DNA of 64,000 nucleotides from Hellea sp. (GTDB lineage Bacteria; Pseudomonadota; Alphaproteobacteria; Caulobacterales; Maricaulaceae): NCBI GenBank assembly GCA_020627655.1, contig JAHDGM010000002.1, positions 1 to 64,000 of the forward strand, read 5' to 3'. Shown piece by piece: positions 10,236 to 21,532 of this stretch (position 1 is its first letter; each line of letters starts with the position of its first letter). The notes under the pieces were generated by a model. It saw only the letters and a program-made list of their open reading frames with translations, ran no database searches and was not told where the DNA came from. The position numbers and the translations under genes were made by a program.

Positions 10236-11244
10236 CCCTGTCAACCACATAGTCAGAAAGCTCTTCCAGCGTTGAGCGCCACTCGGAAGGGGCAAAGATT
10301 TCGAGTGTCTGACGTGCCTGACTTGAGTAATGACGGGCCAGCTCAATTGTAGCATCCAAAGAGCCGGTACGGCGTAATATGGATACAGCCTTTTCGAGAT
10401 CTGTTTCGTCTTGCTTGTGATCCGCAATAACTTTTGTCCAAAAGGCTAATTCATCCTCATCGGCTTTGGCAATTGCGCGGATAACGGGCAAAGTGAGTTT
10501 CCCTTCACGGAAATCATCGCCAACGCTTTTTCCAAGCGCGCTTTCAAATCCGCCATAATCCAAGGCGTCGTCGACAAGCTGGAAGGCAATGCCGAGATTC
10601 TGCCCATAGCGCCGCAGCGCTTCTTTTTCAGAGTCAGGTCGATCAGAAATGACAGGAGAGACTTCGCAGGCTGCTGCAAACAGCGCCGCAGTCTTGGCAC
10701 CGATGACGTGCATATAGGTTTCTTCAGGCATATCAACTTTGCGCAGTGCAGCGAGCTGATGTACCTCACCTTCGGCAATGATGGATGATGCAGTGGATAA
10801 AATATCTAGTGCTGTCAGCGAACCTGTTTCAACCATCAGGTTAAAGGCGCGTGCAAATAGAAAATCCCCGACCAGAATAGAAGCGGAATTGCCCCAGATA
10901 CGATTGGCGACTTTTTGGCCGCGGCGTAAATCGCTTTCATCGATAACATCATCATGCAGGAGCGTCGCGCTGTGAATAAATTCCACCGCAGCTGCAAGTT
11001 TTTGATGCGCAGTTTCAACGCCGCCGCATAAATGGGCACAGGCAATTGTCAGCAAAGGTCGCAGCCTTTTGCCGCCAGCCTCAACCAGGTGTTGGGCCAG
11101 ATCCGGTATCATACCGACCGGGCTTTGCATGCGCTCAAGAATAATGGCGTTCACATCCTTCATGTCATCGGTGGCCAGCAAGGCCAGATGCTCAGCAGGA
11201 TTGGCAGTATGGGCACTTTTTTTGATATGCGCTGGTGCGTTCAA
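10228..11244 (-). CDS. ispB: Polyprenyl (octaprenyl-type) diphosphate synthase
   Basis: Asp-rich motifs 'LLHDDVIDESDLRRG' and 'QLVDDALDYGG'; 'GGKRLRPLL'. Confidence 0.93.
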   Translation of the reverse strand: MNAPAHIKKSAHTANPAEHLALLATDDMKDVNAIILERMQSPVGMIPDLAQHLVEAGGKRLRPLLTIACAHLCGGVETAHQKLAAAVEFIHSATLLHDDVIDESDLRRGQKVANRIWGNSASILVGDFLFARAFNLMVETGSLTALDILSTASSIIAEGEVHQLAALRKVDMPEETYMHVIGAKTAALFAAACEVSPVISDRPDSEKEALRRYGQNLGIAFQLVDDALDYGGFESALGKSVGDDFREGKLTLPVIRAIAKADEDELAFWTKVIADHKQDETDLEKAVSILRRTGSLDATIELARHYSSQARQTLEIFAPSEWRSTLEELSDYVVDRVS

Positions 11245-11336
11245 GCGGGCTTCCTATTTTTCTCTCCACTGCTAAGATAGTCTCTATAAAAGAACGGGGC
11301 AAGAGAAATAGGGGCGTGAAGACGCCGCAGGACATT

Positions 11337-11564
11337 ATGATAACACTGATTGCGACCACAAATCCCGTAACACTCAATTTTGCTGAAGTGCTCCTACGCT
11401 CAGAGGATATTGAGAGCTTTATCATGGATGCGAATATGAGCCTAATGGAGGGGTCTATTGGGATAATCCCGCGCCGGCTTTGTGTGGTCAAAGAGGATTA
11501 TCAGGCTGCAATCGAGCTTCTGGAAGCTGCAGATTTAGGGCCAGAAATTTACCGAGATAGTTAG
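11337..11564 (+). CDS. DUF2007-like small protein
   Basis: 'LIATTNPVTLNFAEVLLRSEDIESFIMDANMS...IGIIPRRLCVVKEDYQAAIELL' resembles a PII-like signal-transducing DUF2007 fold. Confidence 0.75.
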   Translation: MITLIATTNPVTLNFAEVLLRSEDIESFIMDANMSLMEGSIGIIPRRLCVVKEDYQAAIELLEAADLGPEIYRDS

Positions 11565-11641
11565 CGCGGCTTTCCGCTCAATAATGCTTGAAATTACGAA
11601 CTATCCTTATAGGTTGCGCCCAAACGCAGCTGAGCAAAACC

Positions 11642-12556
11642 ATGGCGAAAACCGAGTCGAAATCATTATCATTTCAAGGCCTGATCCTGACCTTACAGAA
11701 TTACTGGGCTGATAAGGGATGCACAATTTTGCAACCCTTTGATCTTGAAGTGGGTGCGGGAACATTACACCCAGCTACGGTTTTAAGATCACTTGGGCCC
11801 AAACCCTGGAACGTAGCCTATGTTCAGCCGTCTCGCCGTCCCGCAGATGGACGTTATGGAGAGAATCCCAATCGCCTGCAGCATTACTATCAATATCAGG
11901 TTATAATGAAGCCAAACCCGCCCAATATGCAGGATCTTTATTTAGGATCGCTGGATGCTATCGGGATTGATCGGGAATTGCATGACATCAGATTTGTTGA
12001 AGATGATTGGGAAAACCCAACAGTTGGAGCATGGGGCCTAGGCTGGGAAGTCTGGTGCGATGGTATGGAAGTCTCACAATATACCTATTTCCAGCAAGTG
12101 GGTGGTCTGGATGTAGATCTGGTTTCCGGCGAGCTTACCTATGGGCTTGAGCGCTTGGCCATGTATGTGCAGGGTGTTGAAAATGTGTATGATCTGGTAT
12201 TCACAGACGCAACCGATACTACGCCAGAAGTGCTGTACGGAGATGTATTTCACCAAAATGAAGTGCAGCAATCCACTTATAATTTTGAGCACGCTGATAC
12301 GGAGAGGCTTCTTCGCTGGTTCGAAGATAGCGAGCGTGAATGCAAGTACCTGCTCGCTCTTGAAAAACCTCTTCCGCTGCCAGCTTATGAATATGCGCTC
12401 AAGGCGTCGCATTTATTTAATTTGCTGGATGCGCGCGGTGTGGTTTCACCAACTCAGCGACAGGAATATATTAAACGTGTCCGCGATCTGGCCAGAGGTT
12501 GCGCTGAATCCTACGTGGCCATTGACGCAGCTATTCCTGCCAAGGCGTGGAGATAG
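11642..12556 (+). CDS. glyQ: Glycyl-tRNA synthetase alpha subunit
   Basis: '[82 protein letters not shown]'. Confidence 0.98.
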   Translation: MAKTESKSLSFQGLILTLQNYWADKGCTILQPFDLEVGAGTLHPATVLRSLGPKPWNVAYVQPSRRPADGRYGENPNRLQHYYQYQVIMKPNPPNMQDLYLGSLDAIGIDRELHDIRFVEDDWENPTVGAWGLGWEVWCDGMEVSQYTYFQQVGGLDVDLVSGELTYGLERLAMYVQGVENVYDLVFTDATDTTPEVLYGDVFHQNEVQQSTYNFEHADTERLLRWFEDSERECKYLLALEKPLPLPAYEYALKASHLFNLLDARGVVSPTQRQEYIKRVRDLARGCAESYVAIDAAIPAKAWR

Positions 12557-12558
12557 GC

Positions 12559-14661
12559 ATGACGGAATTCTTGTTTGAAATCTTTTGCGAAGAAATCCCG
12601 GCGCGCATGCAAAAGCGGGCTGCCGAGGATCTGCGCAAGCTGTTAATTGAAGGTTTGAGTAAATCCGGTCTTAGTATTGATAACGCTCACCACTGGGCGG
12701 GGCCAAGGCGGATCGGGTTTAAAGCTGATATTCCGGCTAAGAGTCCGGACATCAGTGATGAACGCAAGGGCCCGCGGGTTGGCGCGCCCGAGCAGGCACT
12801 GGCTGGATTTATGAAAGCTGCGGGTCTGTCTGATATTTCCGAAGCCATGATAAAGGATGATAAAAAAGGCCAGTTCTATGTGGCCAAGATCGAGAAGCGT
12901 GGGCGGGCCTCTGCCGATATCATTAAAGATATCATTCCCGAGGTGATGAATAGCTTTCCGTGGCCGAAAAGTATGAAGTCAGGAAGCACAACATTTCGCT
13001 GGGTGCGTCCCTTGCAAAGTATGATCTGCTTGTTGGACGGTGAGGTCATTCCCGTTGAAGCTGGCGGCATCACGGCAGGCGACAGCACAGAAGGCCACCG
13101 CCAGCATGGGCGAGGACCTTTCACAATTAAATCTTTTGCGGATTATAAAAAGCAGCTCGAAGGTAAAGGTCATGTGCTTTTGGACATGGCGGATCGTAAA
13201 GCCAAAATTGCAGCAGATGCTAAGGCATTGTGTGAAAAAGCTGGTCTGGAACTTGTTGCGGATGAGGGCTTGTTAAATGAGGTTGCAGGTTTGGCCGAGT
13301 GGCCGGTTGTTATATTAGGAGATATGGATCCGGCCTTTTTGGAGCTGCCCGGGGAGGTGATCCGGCTTTCAATGCGCGACCATCAAAAATATTTTGCGGT
13401 TCGCGATCCGAAAACGGGTTCTTTAGCCCCTAATTTTATTGTCGTTGCTAATCAAATAGCGCCGGATGGCGGGAAGGCTATCTCTGCGGGAAATAGTCGG
13501 GTTTTGTCGGCCCGGCTGGCGGATGCTCGCTTTTTCCAAAGTGAAGACGCAAAATCAAAGCTCGAGGACTATTATGACAAGCTTGATACGGTTGTGTTCC
13601 ACAAGAAGCTTGGCTCAATCAAAGATAAGGCAGAGCGGGTCGCTGCACTGGCTCGGGAACTGGCTTCTAAAACGCGCGCTGACGCAAATAAAGCCGAACA
13701 GGCGGCCAAGCTTGCCAAATGTGACCTGGTTACACAGACGGTCATCGAATTTACCTCCTTGCAGGGACAGATCGGCCGATTAATGTATGAACGCGAAGGT
13801 GGTGATAAAGATATCGCTATCGCTATTGAAGATCATTATCGGCCGCAGGGTCCTTCAGATACAGTCCCGTCAAATCCAGTAGCTGTCGCAGTCGCGCTCG
13901 CTGACAAAATCGATACTCTGGTTGGATTTTGGGCTATTGATGAGCGGCCAACAGGGTCAAAAGATCCTTATGCCCTTAGGCGCGCTGCGCTCGGTTTGGT
14001 GCGCATTATTTTAGATAATGAGCTTAGGCTGGATTTGTCTAAAACACTGCTCAAGGCTTGGGCTGTAATGGAAATGGAAAACTTGGCTGATGGCGAGACA
14101 GGGCGGTTGTCTGATGCGGCGATAAGCGGTGACGAGCAAAGCGCTATTGAAAACCTGGTTAGCTTTATCATTGACCGTTTAAAAGTGCATTTACGCGAAC
14201 AAGGTGTACGGCATGATCTTATTGATGCGGTGTTTGCTTTAGGTGAGGACGATCTGGTCGCTATTGTGAACCGTGTTGAAGCTCTGCAGGCGTTCTTGGA
14301 TACAGATGATGGTGAGAATTTGCTGGCAGGCTATAAACGTGCAGCTAATATCTTAAAAGCCGAAGGTAAAAAAGGGGATTTACCAAGCGGCGACCCCCAT
14401 AAAGGTAGTCAAGCAGAGGAAACAGCGCTGTTTGAGGCATTATCACAAGCTCGACCAAAAATAGATAAGGCTTTGGAGTCAGAAGATTATAGCAAGGCCA
14501 TGAGCGCGCTGGCCATTTTACGGGATCCCATTGATTCCTTCTTTGACGGGGTAATGGTCAATTCTGACGATGAGAAAGAACGTGGAAATCGTTTAAGACT
14601 CCTTCAGTCAATTCATGATACGGCAGGACAAATAGCAAATTTTGATTCCGTAGAGGGATAG
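12559..14661 (+). CDS. glyS: Glycyl-tRNA synthetase beta subunit
   Basis: 'TEFLFEIFCEEIPARMQKRAAEDL', 'DPYALRRAALGLVRI'; follows glyQ. Confidence 0.97.
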   Translation: MTEFLFEIFCEEIPARMQKRAAEDLRKLLIEGLSKSGLSIDNAHHWAGPRRIGFKADIPAKSPDISDERKGPRVGAPEQALAGFMKAAGLSDISEAMIKDDKKGQFYVAKIEKRGRASADIIKDIIPEVMNSFPWPKSMKSGSTTFRWVRPLQSMICLLDGEVIPVEAGGITAGDSTEGHRQHGRGPFTIKSFADYKKQLEGKGHVLLDMADRKAKIAADAKALCEKAGLELVADEGLLNEVAGLAEWPVVILGDMDPAFLELPGEVIRLSMRDHQKYFAVRDPKTGSLAPNFIVVANQIAPDGGKAISAGNSRVLSARLADARFFQSEDAKSKLEDYYDKLDTVVFHKKLGSIKDKAERVAALARELASKTRADANKAEQAAKLAKCDLVTQTVIEFTSLQGQIGRLMYEREGGDKDIAIAIEDHYRPQGPSDTVPSNPVAVAVALADKIDTLVGFWAIDERPTGSKDPYALRRAALGLVRIILDNELRLDLSKTLLKAWAVMEMENLADGETGRLSDAAISGDEQSAIENLVSFIIDRLKVHLREQGVRHDLIDAVFALGEDDLVAIVNRVEALQAFLDTDDGENLLAGYKRAANILKAEGKKGDLPSGDPHKGSQAEETALFEALSQARPKIDKALESEDYSKAMSALAILRDPIDSFFDGVMVNSDDEKERGNRLRLLQSIHDTAGQIANFDSVEG

Positions 14662-14669
14662 AGGTAATC

Positions 14670-17324
14670 ATGACAAAATGGGTTTACGCATTTGGTGGGG
14701 GCGATGCGGACGGTGACACGTCAATGAAGAACCTTTTAGGCGGAAAAGGCGCTAATCTTGCTGAGATGGCGTCCTTAGGTCTCCCGGTACCGCCAGGCTA
14801 TACGCTGACAACTGATGTCTGTACGTCATATTACGATAATAACAAAAACTATCCGGACGAACTCCCGGCGCAAATGGAAGCCGGGCTCAAACATATTGAG
14901 GCTTTAACCGGCAAAAAGTTTGGCGACGTTGCGAACCCACTTCTTGTTTCTGTGCGCTCAGGCGCGCGAGCGTCCATGCCGGGCATGATGGATACGGTTC
15001 TTAACCTAGGTTTGAATGATGAAACCGTGGAAGGTTTGGCCTCGTTATCCGGGGACCGTCGTTTTGCCCTTGATAGCTATCGACGTTTTATCACCATGTA
15101 TGCCGATGTTGTCATGGGGGTTCATCATCATACGTTTGACGATATTTTGGAACAGCACAAAGACAATCAGGGTTATATGCTGGACACAGAGCTGACCGCT
15201 GATGATTGGGTCAGTTTGATTGAAAAATACAAGCAAGCTGTTCACGATGAACTAGGCCGGGATTTTCCTCAAGATCCTAAAGATCAACTCTGGGGAGCTA
15301 TCGATGCTGTCTTCGGATCATGGATGAATGATCGCGCCATTGTGTATCGTCGTCTCAATGATATTCCGGCGGAGTGGGGCACAGCGGTCAATGTTCAGGC
15401 TATGGTCTTTGGTAATATGGGTGAAACCTCTGCTACCGGCGTGGCCTTTACCCGTGATCCTTCAACGGGCGCCAACAAGTATTATGGCGAGTTTTTGATC
15501 AATGCTCAGGGTGAAGATGTCGTGGCGGGGATAAGAACGCCGCAAACATTGACCAAAAATGCGCGTGAGGAAATGGGAGAGACTGCCCCTTCAATGGAGG
15601 AAGCTTTACCAGAAGTGTATGAGCAGCTAGCAAAAACTTTTGAGCGCCTCGAAGCCCATTACCGGGATATGCAGGATATTGAGTTTACGGTAGAGCAGGG
15701 CAAGTTATGGCTTTTGCAAACGCGGACGGGGAAACGTACGGCCCGCGCTGCCCTGAAAATAGCAGTGGACATGGCTGGTGCTGGGCAAATTACCAGGCGG
15801 GAAGCTGTTCAGCGTATTGATCCTATGTCTCTGGATCAACTTTTGCACCCGACATTAGACCCCAATGCACCACGTGATGTGATTGCCATGGGATTGCCGG
15901 CTTCGCCGGGGGCTGCCATTGGTGAAGTTGTCTTCAGTTCCGATGAAGCTGAAAGCCTGGCTAAAGGTGGTCACAAAGTTATCCTGGTTCGTATTGAAAC
16001 CAGTCCCGAAGATATTCATGGTATGCATGCTGCTGAAGCTATTGTTACAGCCCGCGGTGGGATGACATCACATGCAGCGGTGGTTGCGCGCGGCATGGGG
16101 ACGCCCTGCGTATCCGGCGCTGGCGATATCAGAATAAATTATGAAGAGCAGCAATTCTCCGTTGCTGGTCGTGTTATTAAAAAGGGCGAAATCGTTACGG
16201 TCGATGGAGCCACTGGCCAAGTCTTTGCCGGATCTGTTGACATGATTCAGCCTGAACTCTCTGGGGATTTCGCTAAAATTATGGCGTGGGCTGATGAATT
16301 CCGAACGCTGGAAGTTCGCACCAATGCCGAAACCCCAACTGACGTAAAAACCGCCGTTGACTTTGGCGCCGAGGGAATTGGCCTTTGCCGGACAGAACAT
16401 ATGTTCTTTGAAGCCGATCGACTGAGCTATTTCCGGGAAATGATTTTGGCTTCTGATAAGGCGGGCCGGGAAGAGGCTTTGTCCAAAATTCTGCCCGTGC
16501 AGCGCGATGACTTCGCGGCTATTTTCAGAATCATGGAAAACAGGCCTTGTACCATTCGGTTGCTGGATCCACCCCTTCATGAATTTCTACCCCATACAGA
16601 AGCGGACATTGAAAATGTTGCATCTGCTACTGGAATATCAACCGGTGAATTAATGGCCCGAGCGCGCGAACTTCATGAAAGCAATCCAATGCTCGGACAC
16701 AGAGGATGTCGTTTAGGTATTTCTTATCCAGAAATTTATGAAATGCAGGCTCGCGCTATTTTTGAAGCACAAAAACTGGTTGAGAATGAAACAAAAATCC
16801 GGCCAATTGCCGAAATAATGATTCCATTGGTGTCATCGGCCAAAGAACTTGAAATCCTCAAAAATGCCATTGAGCGCGTGGCCAAAGACGTTGGCGGGGT
16901 TGAATTTACCGTTGGGACAATGATTGAGTTGCCTCGAGCAGCCTTACGGGCTGGCGATATTGCTGAGCATGCAGCGTTTTTCTCATTTGGGACTAATGAT
17001 CTGACTCAGACTACATTTGGATTGTCGCGCGATGATGCCGGCAAGTTTCTGCCCGACTATGTCTCCCAGGGAATTATGGAGAAGGACCCGTTTGTAACCC
17101 TTGATCAGGACGGTGTCGGTGATTTGATCGCTATCGCTAAAGAGCGGGGCCGATCAACCCGACCGGATATTAAACTGGGTATTTGCGGCGAACATGGCGG
17201 CGACCCGGCGTCTATCGCTTTCTGTCATGAAACAGGCTTAAATTATGTGTCCTGTTCACCCTATAGGGTGCCCATTGCACGTCTTTCAGCTGCACAAGCG
17301 GCCATTTCTGCAGCCGAATCGTAA
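14670..17324 (+). CDS. ppdK: Pyruvate, phosphate dikinase
   Basis: 'KWVYAFGGG..NLLGGKGANLAEMASLGLPVPPGYTLTT', catalytic 'GGMTSHAAVVARGMGTPCV', 'GICGEHGGDPASIAFCHETGLNYVSCSPYRVPIARL'. Confidence 0.98.
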   Translation: MTKWVYAFGGGDADGDTSMKNLLGGKGANLAEMASLGLPVPPGYTLTTDVCTSYYDNNKNYPDELPAQMEAGLKHIEALTGKKFGDVANPLLVSVRSGARASMPGMMDTVLNLGLNDETVEGLASLSGDRRFALDSYRRFITMYADVVMGVHHHTFDDILEQHKDNQGYMLDTELTADDWVSLIEKYKQAVHDELGRDFPQDPKDQLWGAIDAVFGSWMNDRAIVYRRLNDIPAEWGTAVNVQAMVFGNMGETSATGVAFTRDPSTGANKYYGEFLINAQGEDVVAGIRTPQTLTKNAREEMGETAPSMEEALPEVYEQLAKTFERLEAHYRDMQDIEFTVEQGKLWLLQTRTGKRTARAALKIAVDMAGAGQITRREAVQRIDPMSLDQLLHPTLDPNAPRDVIAMGLPASPGAAIGEVVFSSDEAESLAKGGHKVILVRIETSPEDIHGMHAAEAIVTARGGMTSHAAVVARGMGTPCVSGAGDIRINYEEQQFSVAGRVIKKGEIVTVDGATGQVFAGSVDMIQPELSGDFAKIMAWADEFRTLEVRTNAETPTDVKTAVDFGAEGIGLCRTEHMFFEADRLSYFREMILASDKAGREEALSKILPVQRDDFAAIFRIMENRPCTIRLLDPPLHEFLPHTEADIENVASATGISTGELMARARELHESNPMLGHRGCRLGISYPEIYEMQARAIFEAQKLVENETKIRPIAEIMIPLVSSAKELEILKNAIERVAKDVGGVEFTVGTMIELPRAALRAGDIAEHAAFFSFGTNDLTQTTFGLSRDDAGKFLPDYVSQGIMEKDPFVTLDQDGVGDLIAIAKERGRSTRPDIKLGICGEHGGDPASIAFCHETGLNYVSCSPYRVPIARLSAAQAAISAAES

Positions 17325-17452
17325 TATTATTTTAACTATAAAGCGGGCATTCGTGTTTATGATCACGGTCTGGCATGGTTTTAGTATGGTATTACTAAAG
17401 TATGAATTCAGGCCTTGTAAATCATAGGGAGAAGCTATAAACCCCGCGCCGC

Positions 17453-18133
17453 ATGACTAAATATAGTACACATATCGCTGCTTTGGGCACGACGTTGACA
17501 GCACTTATTGCCGCTACGATAGCGTTTCCAGTAATCGCTGAGACATCTCGAGAGAATGATACAGCATCGCGTGTTGCTGAAGTTTTAGCGGCTCCGGCAG
17601 TGAGTGTAGACGCTCAAAACTGGTTGCAAGGCCCTGTTGATACGCTATTGGTTAGTCAAAGTGCTACATTTATCGCTGAAAACCTTGAAAAAGCGTCCGA
17701 TCGGATATGTTTGGCTGAAGCTGTATATTATGAAGCCCGTTCCGAAACAAAAGCTGGGCAACGTGCTGTAGCAGAGGTTGTCATGAACCGAGTGGATAAC
17801 AAGCACTTCCCATCAACAGTTTGTGATGTTGTTTATGAAGGTTCAGAGCGCCAGACTGGATGCCAGTTTAGTTTTACCTGTGACGGTTCTATGGATATCA
17901 CGCCCAAGGGGAAAGCCTGGAAGCGTTCATTAGATATTGCTGATTTGGTTCTGTCAGGAGGGCATCACCCTATCACCAACCGCGCCACGCATTATCATAC
18001 AACGGAAGTAACGCCGAAATGGTCTGATACTATGCGGATGACGCGACATGTAGGATCACATGTTTTCTACCGCTTTGCCCCGCGAAATTATAAACCATCC
18101 GAACCGATGGTTCTGATGGCGCCGCCAATTTAA
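17453..18133 (+). CDS. Cell wall hydrolase, SleB-like
   Basis: 'CLAEAVYYEARSETKAGQRAVAEVVMNRVDNKHFPSTVCDVVYEGSERQTGCQFSFTCDG', 'THYHTTEVTPKW'. Confidence 0.93.
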   Translation: MTKYSTHIAALGTTLTALIAATIAFPVIAETSRENDTASRVAEVLAAPAVSVDAQNWLQGPVDTLLVSQSATFIAENLEKASDRICLAEAVYYEARSETKAGQRAVAEVVMNRVDNKHFPSTVCDVVYEGSERQTGCQFSFTCDGSMDITPKGKAWKRSLDIADLVLSGGHHPITNRATHYHTTEVTPKWSDTMRMTRHVGSHVFYRFAPRNYKPSEPMVLMAPPI

Positions 18134-18135
18134 TT

Positions 18136-18429
18136 TCAGGCTTCAGGCGCTCCAATAGCCCAAATGTAAGCTTTTATCATTGTTGATGCCGTCAGCCCCG
18201 CGTGACGATATGGATCGGCTTCTAGCCATGTTTTGACCTGATCTTTGCTATCAGCTTCTACGATCAACATAGACCCTCGCATCACTTCAGCATCATCGAG
18301 CCATGGCCCAGCGGTCAAAAGCTTTACATGCTTAGTTTCGGTCTTAAGCCAGTTTATATGAGCCTCTCGGTTCGCTTGCCGAATATCCAGGCTGCTGGGT
18401 TTGTCTTCAGTGTAAATGATAAATTTCAT
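18136..18429 (-). CDS. YciI-like protein
   Basis: 'REAHINWLKT..LLTAGPWLDDAEVMRGSMLIVEADSKDQVKTWLEADPY'. Confidence 0.88.
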   Translation of the reverse strand: MKFIIYTEDKPSSLDIRQANREAHINWLKTETKHVKLLTAGPWLDDAEVMRGSMLIVEADSKDQVKTWLEADPYRHAGLTASTMIKAYIWAIGAPEA

Positions 18430-19433
18430 GACATTATTTCCGATTTGTAATCTCGTGCGAGTAGACGCCGAATAACATCATCAACGCTTTCGCTGCCATC
18501 CAAGATATTGGCCATAGCATGACAAATTGGCATTTCTACACCTTTAGCCTGTGATAAGGCTTTGAGCGCAGGCGCAGTTGCCGCGCCTTCGACGACTACA
18601 TTTTTATCCTTCATGTAGTCGTCATAGGATTGTCCCTGACCAAGAGCCATACCAAAGGACATATTGCGGGATTGTTCCGACGAGCAGGTCAAGACCAGAT
18701 CGCCAAGACCACATAGGCCTGTAAGTGTTTCCGGTTTACAGCCTAATGAAGTTCCAAGCCGGGTCATTTCTGCAAAACCGCGTGCGATGATGGCGGCATG
18801 GGCCGAACGACCTAGACCTTTGCCCAAGACCAATCCGCAGACAATAGCCAGGACGTTTTTGACGGCGCCGCCGATTTCCGCGCCCAATACATCGCCGGTA
18901 TAATAAGGGCGGAAGGTTGGGCCGGCGACAGAGCGAATGAGCTTTGCACCGATATCCCAATCGGCACAGGCCAGCGTTACCGCGGCGGGCAGTCCTTTGA
19001 CCACTTCGGCAGCAAAACTGGGGCCTGACAGGACGGCAGTGGTAGCCTGCGGGATAACCTCTTCCAGAACTTCACTCATAAACTTGCGGCTACTGATTTC
19101 TATACCTTTCGAGCATAAAACCATGGGAAGGCCATCACGGGCATGTGGCGCGAAATTTTCAAGACTTGCCCGCATATGCTGAGCTGGCGTTACAACCAGG
19201 ATCGCGTCACTATCAGCAAGATCGCTAAGCTCATGAGTTGCTTTCACAGCTGGATTTAAGATAGCTCCAGAAAGATAAGTCTTATTTTCATGGGCTGTAT
19301 TGATGCTCTCTGCGACATCTGTTTCAAAAGCCCATATTGTGACATCCCGGCCAGCGTTGGCCATGGCTTGGGCCAAGGCTGTACCCCATGCACCGGCGCC
19401 AATGACTCCAAACTTTTGATAAATATCGCTCAA
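18426..19433 (-). CDS. gpsA: NAD(P)H-dependent glycerol-3-phosphate dehydrogenase
   Basis: '[21 protein letters not shown]', '[10 protein letters not shown]', '[19 protein letters not shown]', '[15 protein letters not shown]'. Confidence 0.97.
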   Translation of the reverse strand: MSDIYQKFGVIGAGAWGTALAQAMANAGRDVTIWAFETDVAESINTAHENKTYLSGAILNPAVKATHELSDLADSDAILVVTPAQHMRASLENFAPHARDGLPMVLCSKGIEISSRKFMSEVLEEVIPQATTAVLSGPSFAAEVVKGLPAAVTLACADWDIGAKLIRSVAGPTFRPYYTGDVLGAEIGGAVKNVLAIVCGLVLGKGLGRSAHAAIIARGFAEMTRLGTSLGCKPETLTGLCGLGDLVLTCSSEQSRNMSFGMALGQGQSYDDYMKDKNVVVEGAATAPALKALSQAKGVEMPICHAMANILDGSESVDDVIRRLLARDYKSEIMS

Positions 19434-20521
19434 GATTTGGGTCCTTTCTTGCCAAAACCACTCGCTGGGTTAGCAGCTGCTGCCTTGTCGTCCAGCGGCC
19501 AGCGTGGGCGCGCTTTAACGTCCAGAGCCGCGAAGTTACCTTTTATGTAATGCTCAATACCGGCGAGCGCAATCATGGCAGCATTGTCTGTGCAATATTT
19601 CATGGGCGGCGCCGTGAGTGTAAATCCCTTTTGAGCGCATAGGGTGTCGAGTGTTTCCCGAATAGCTTTATTTGCCGCAACGCCTCCTGCGACCACAAAA
19701 CGGTAAGGGGCTTGGCTGGAACTGTCGGAGGTAAACATATCCATGGCTTTGCTGGTGCGCTCAAATATTACATCACAGACGGCCTGCTGAAAGCTGGCTG
19801 CGATATCAGCTTTAGCGGCATCGCTTTTGTCGCTGGCTTCGAAAGCGCGGGCGACAGCTGTTTTTAAACCGGCGAAAGAAAAATTGGCATGATCTTTACC
19901 CCTAAAAGGTCGAGGGAGCTTAATGGCGTGTGGGTTGCCATTGGCGGCCAATCGTTCAACAGCCGGCCCTCCTGGAAAGCCCAGGGTCATAACCCGCGCC
20001 GTCTTGTCAAAGGCTTCACCTGCAGCGTCATCAACCGTACTGCCGAGCCGTTCATAATCGCCAAGGCCTTTTACCGCGAGTAATTGCGTATGACCGCCCG
20101 AAACCAGCAATAGTAGATAGGGAAAGGGACAAGGCGCGGATAGACGCGGTGATAGAGCGTGCCCTTCCAGATGGTTCACGGCGATCAGTGGTTTACCTGT
20201 GGCCATAGCAAGGCCTTTAGCTGATAAAAGTCCGGCTATGACGCCGCCTATAAGACCAGGACCTGAAGTCGCCGCAATTCCGGACAAAGCATCATAGTCA
20301 ATACTGGCATCCTTCATGGCCTGATCAATAATAGAATCGACCTTTTGCATATGGGCGCGGGCCGCAATTTCTGGCACGACTCCGCCATAGGGTCGATGTT
20401 CTTCATCTTGGGAGGCGATGATAGATGATAAAACTTTTGTATCCCCATTGGCGTTTCGGCGCAACACAGCAGCAGCTGTCTCATCACAGCTGGATTCAAT
20501 CCCGAGAATGGTTATGGGCAT
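19430..20521 (-). CDS. tsaD: tRNA N6-adenosine threonylcarbamoyltransferase
   Basis: '[16 protein letters not shown]', '[13 protein letters not shown]', '[13 protein letters not shown]', '[13 protein letters not shown]'; start placed at MPITILGIE. Confidence 0.97.
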   Translation of the reverse strand: MPITILGIESSCDETAAAVLRRNANGDTKVLSSIIASQDEEHRPYGGVVPEIAARAHMQKVDSIIDQAMKDASIDYDALSGIAATSGPGLIGGVIAGLLSAKGLAMATGKPLIAVNHLEGHALSPRLSAPCPFPYLLLLVSGGHTQLLAVKGLGDYERLGSTVDDAAGEAFDKTARVMTLGFPGGPAVERLAANGNPHAIKLPRPFRGKDHANFSFAGLKTAVARAFEASDKSDAAKADIAASFQQAVCDVIFERTSKAMDMFTSDSSSQAPYRFVVAGGVAANKAIRETLDTLCAQKGFTLTAPPMKYCTDNAAMIALAGIEHYIKGNFAALDVKARPRWPLDDKAAAANPASGFGKKGPKS

Positions 20522-20611
20522 GTCTTGCATAAGAACCTGATTTGGCGCTATGGCCATGTGAAATCAAGTCTTGTTATGGGCTAGATAGTAAATTCAATAA
20601 CAGAGTGAACT

Positions 20612-21532
20612 GTGTCCAAACCCTTCATTATCGGAACCCGCGGCTCGCCGCTTGCGCTTTATCAGGCGCGTTTGGTGCAGACTCTACTCGCCAGAGTTCA
20701 TAAATCAATTGATCCAGATGCGAATTTCCCTATCAAAACTTTCACGACTTCAGGCGATAAGCTTAAGGGTGAATTGTCAGAATTTGGTGGTAAAGGCCTT
20801 TTCACCAAGGAACTTGAAAGCGCACTGGCAAGCGGCGAAGTGGATTTGGCGGTGCACTCTATGAAGGATGTCCCGACACGTCTTCAGTCAGGGCACAAAA
20901 TTGGAGCCGTATTAGAGCGTGAAGACCCTCGGGATGCATTTATTTCGCCGCGCTACGGCTCGATTTCCGAATTACCGCAAGGCGCTAAAATAGGCACTGC
21001 GTCTTTGCGTCGTCGCGCTCAGTTGGCGTCGATAAGACCAGATGTGGAGTTCACACTCTTACGTGGGAATGTCGGGACCCGCTTGCAAAAACTCAAGGAC
21101 GGGGCCTGCGATGCCACGTTTCTAGCCTATGCCGGATTGAAGCGTCTGGAGCAGGGCGGTCTTGCAACACAGATCATTGATACAGATGTCATGTTATCAG
21201 CTCCGGCGCAGGCCGCTATCGGTATTGAAGTCATGGCTAATAATAAAGCGGCGGCGGATGCTATATTGCCACTAAACCACAAAACAACACAGATAGCGAT
21301 CACAGCAGAGCGGGCCTTTTTACGGGCACTTGATGGCTCATGTAGAACACCTATTGCAGCGCTGGCACGAATTGAAGACGGTAAGCTTTTTATGCGCGGT
21401 GAACTATTAGCTGATGATGGGTCTGAACGGTGGGTGCGTGATGGCTTTATGCATAAGGCTTCACTTGAAAAAGCGGCCGAGTTGGGGTTGGCTTTAGGTA
21501 AAAGCATTCGCGCGTCGCAAGAGGCGGCATGA
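20612..21532 (+). CDS. hemC: Hydroxymethylbilane synthase
   Basis: 'IGTRGSPLALYQARLV', 'FTKELESALASGEVDLAVHSMKDVPT', 'LRGNVGTRLQKL', 'ERAFLRALDGSCRTPIAALA'. Confidence 0.98.
   Translation: MSKPFIIGTRGSPLALYQARLVQTLLARVHKSIDPDANFPIKTFTTSGDKLKGELSEFGGKGLFTKELESALASGEVDLAVHSMKDVPTRLQSGHKIGAVLEREDPRDAFISPRYGSISELPQGAKIGTASLRRRAQLASIRPDVEFTLLRGNVGTRLQKLKDGACDATFLAYAGLKRLEQGGLATQIIDTDVMLSAPAQAAIGIEVMANNKAAADAILPLNHKTTQIAITAERAFLRALDGSCRTPIAALARIEDGKLFMRGELLADDGSERWVRDGFMHKASLEKAAELGLALGKSIRASQEAA

Noticed and set aside
16068-16580. 170-aa minus-strand ORF
   Set aside because: Antisense within ppdK, whose frame is unambiguous.
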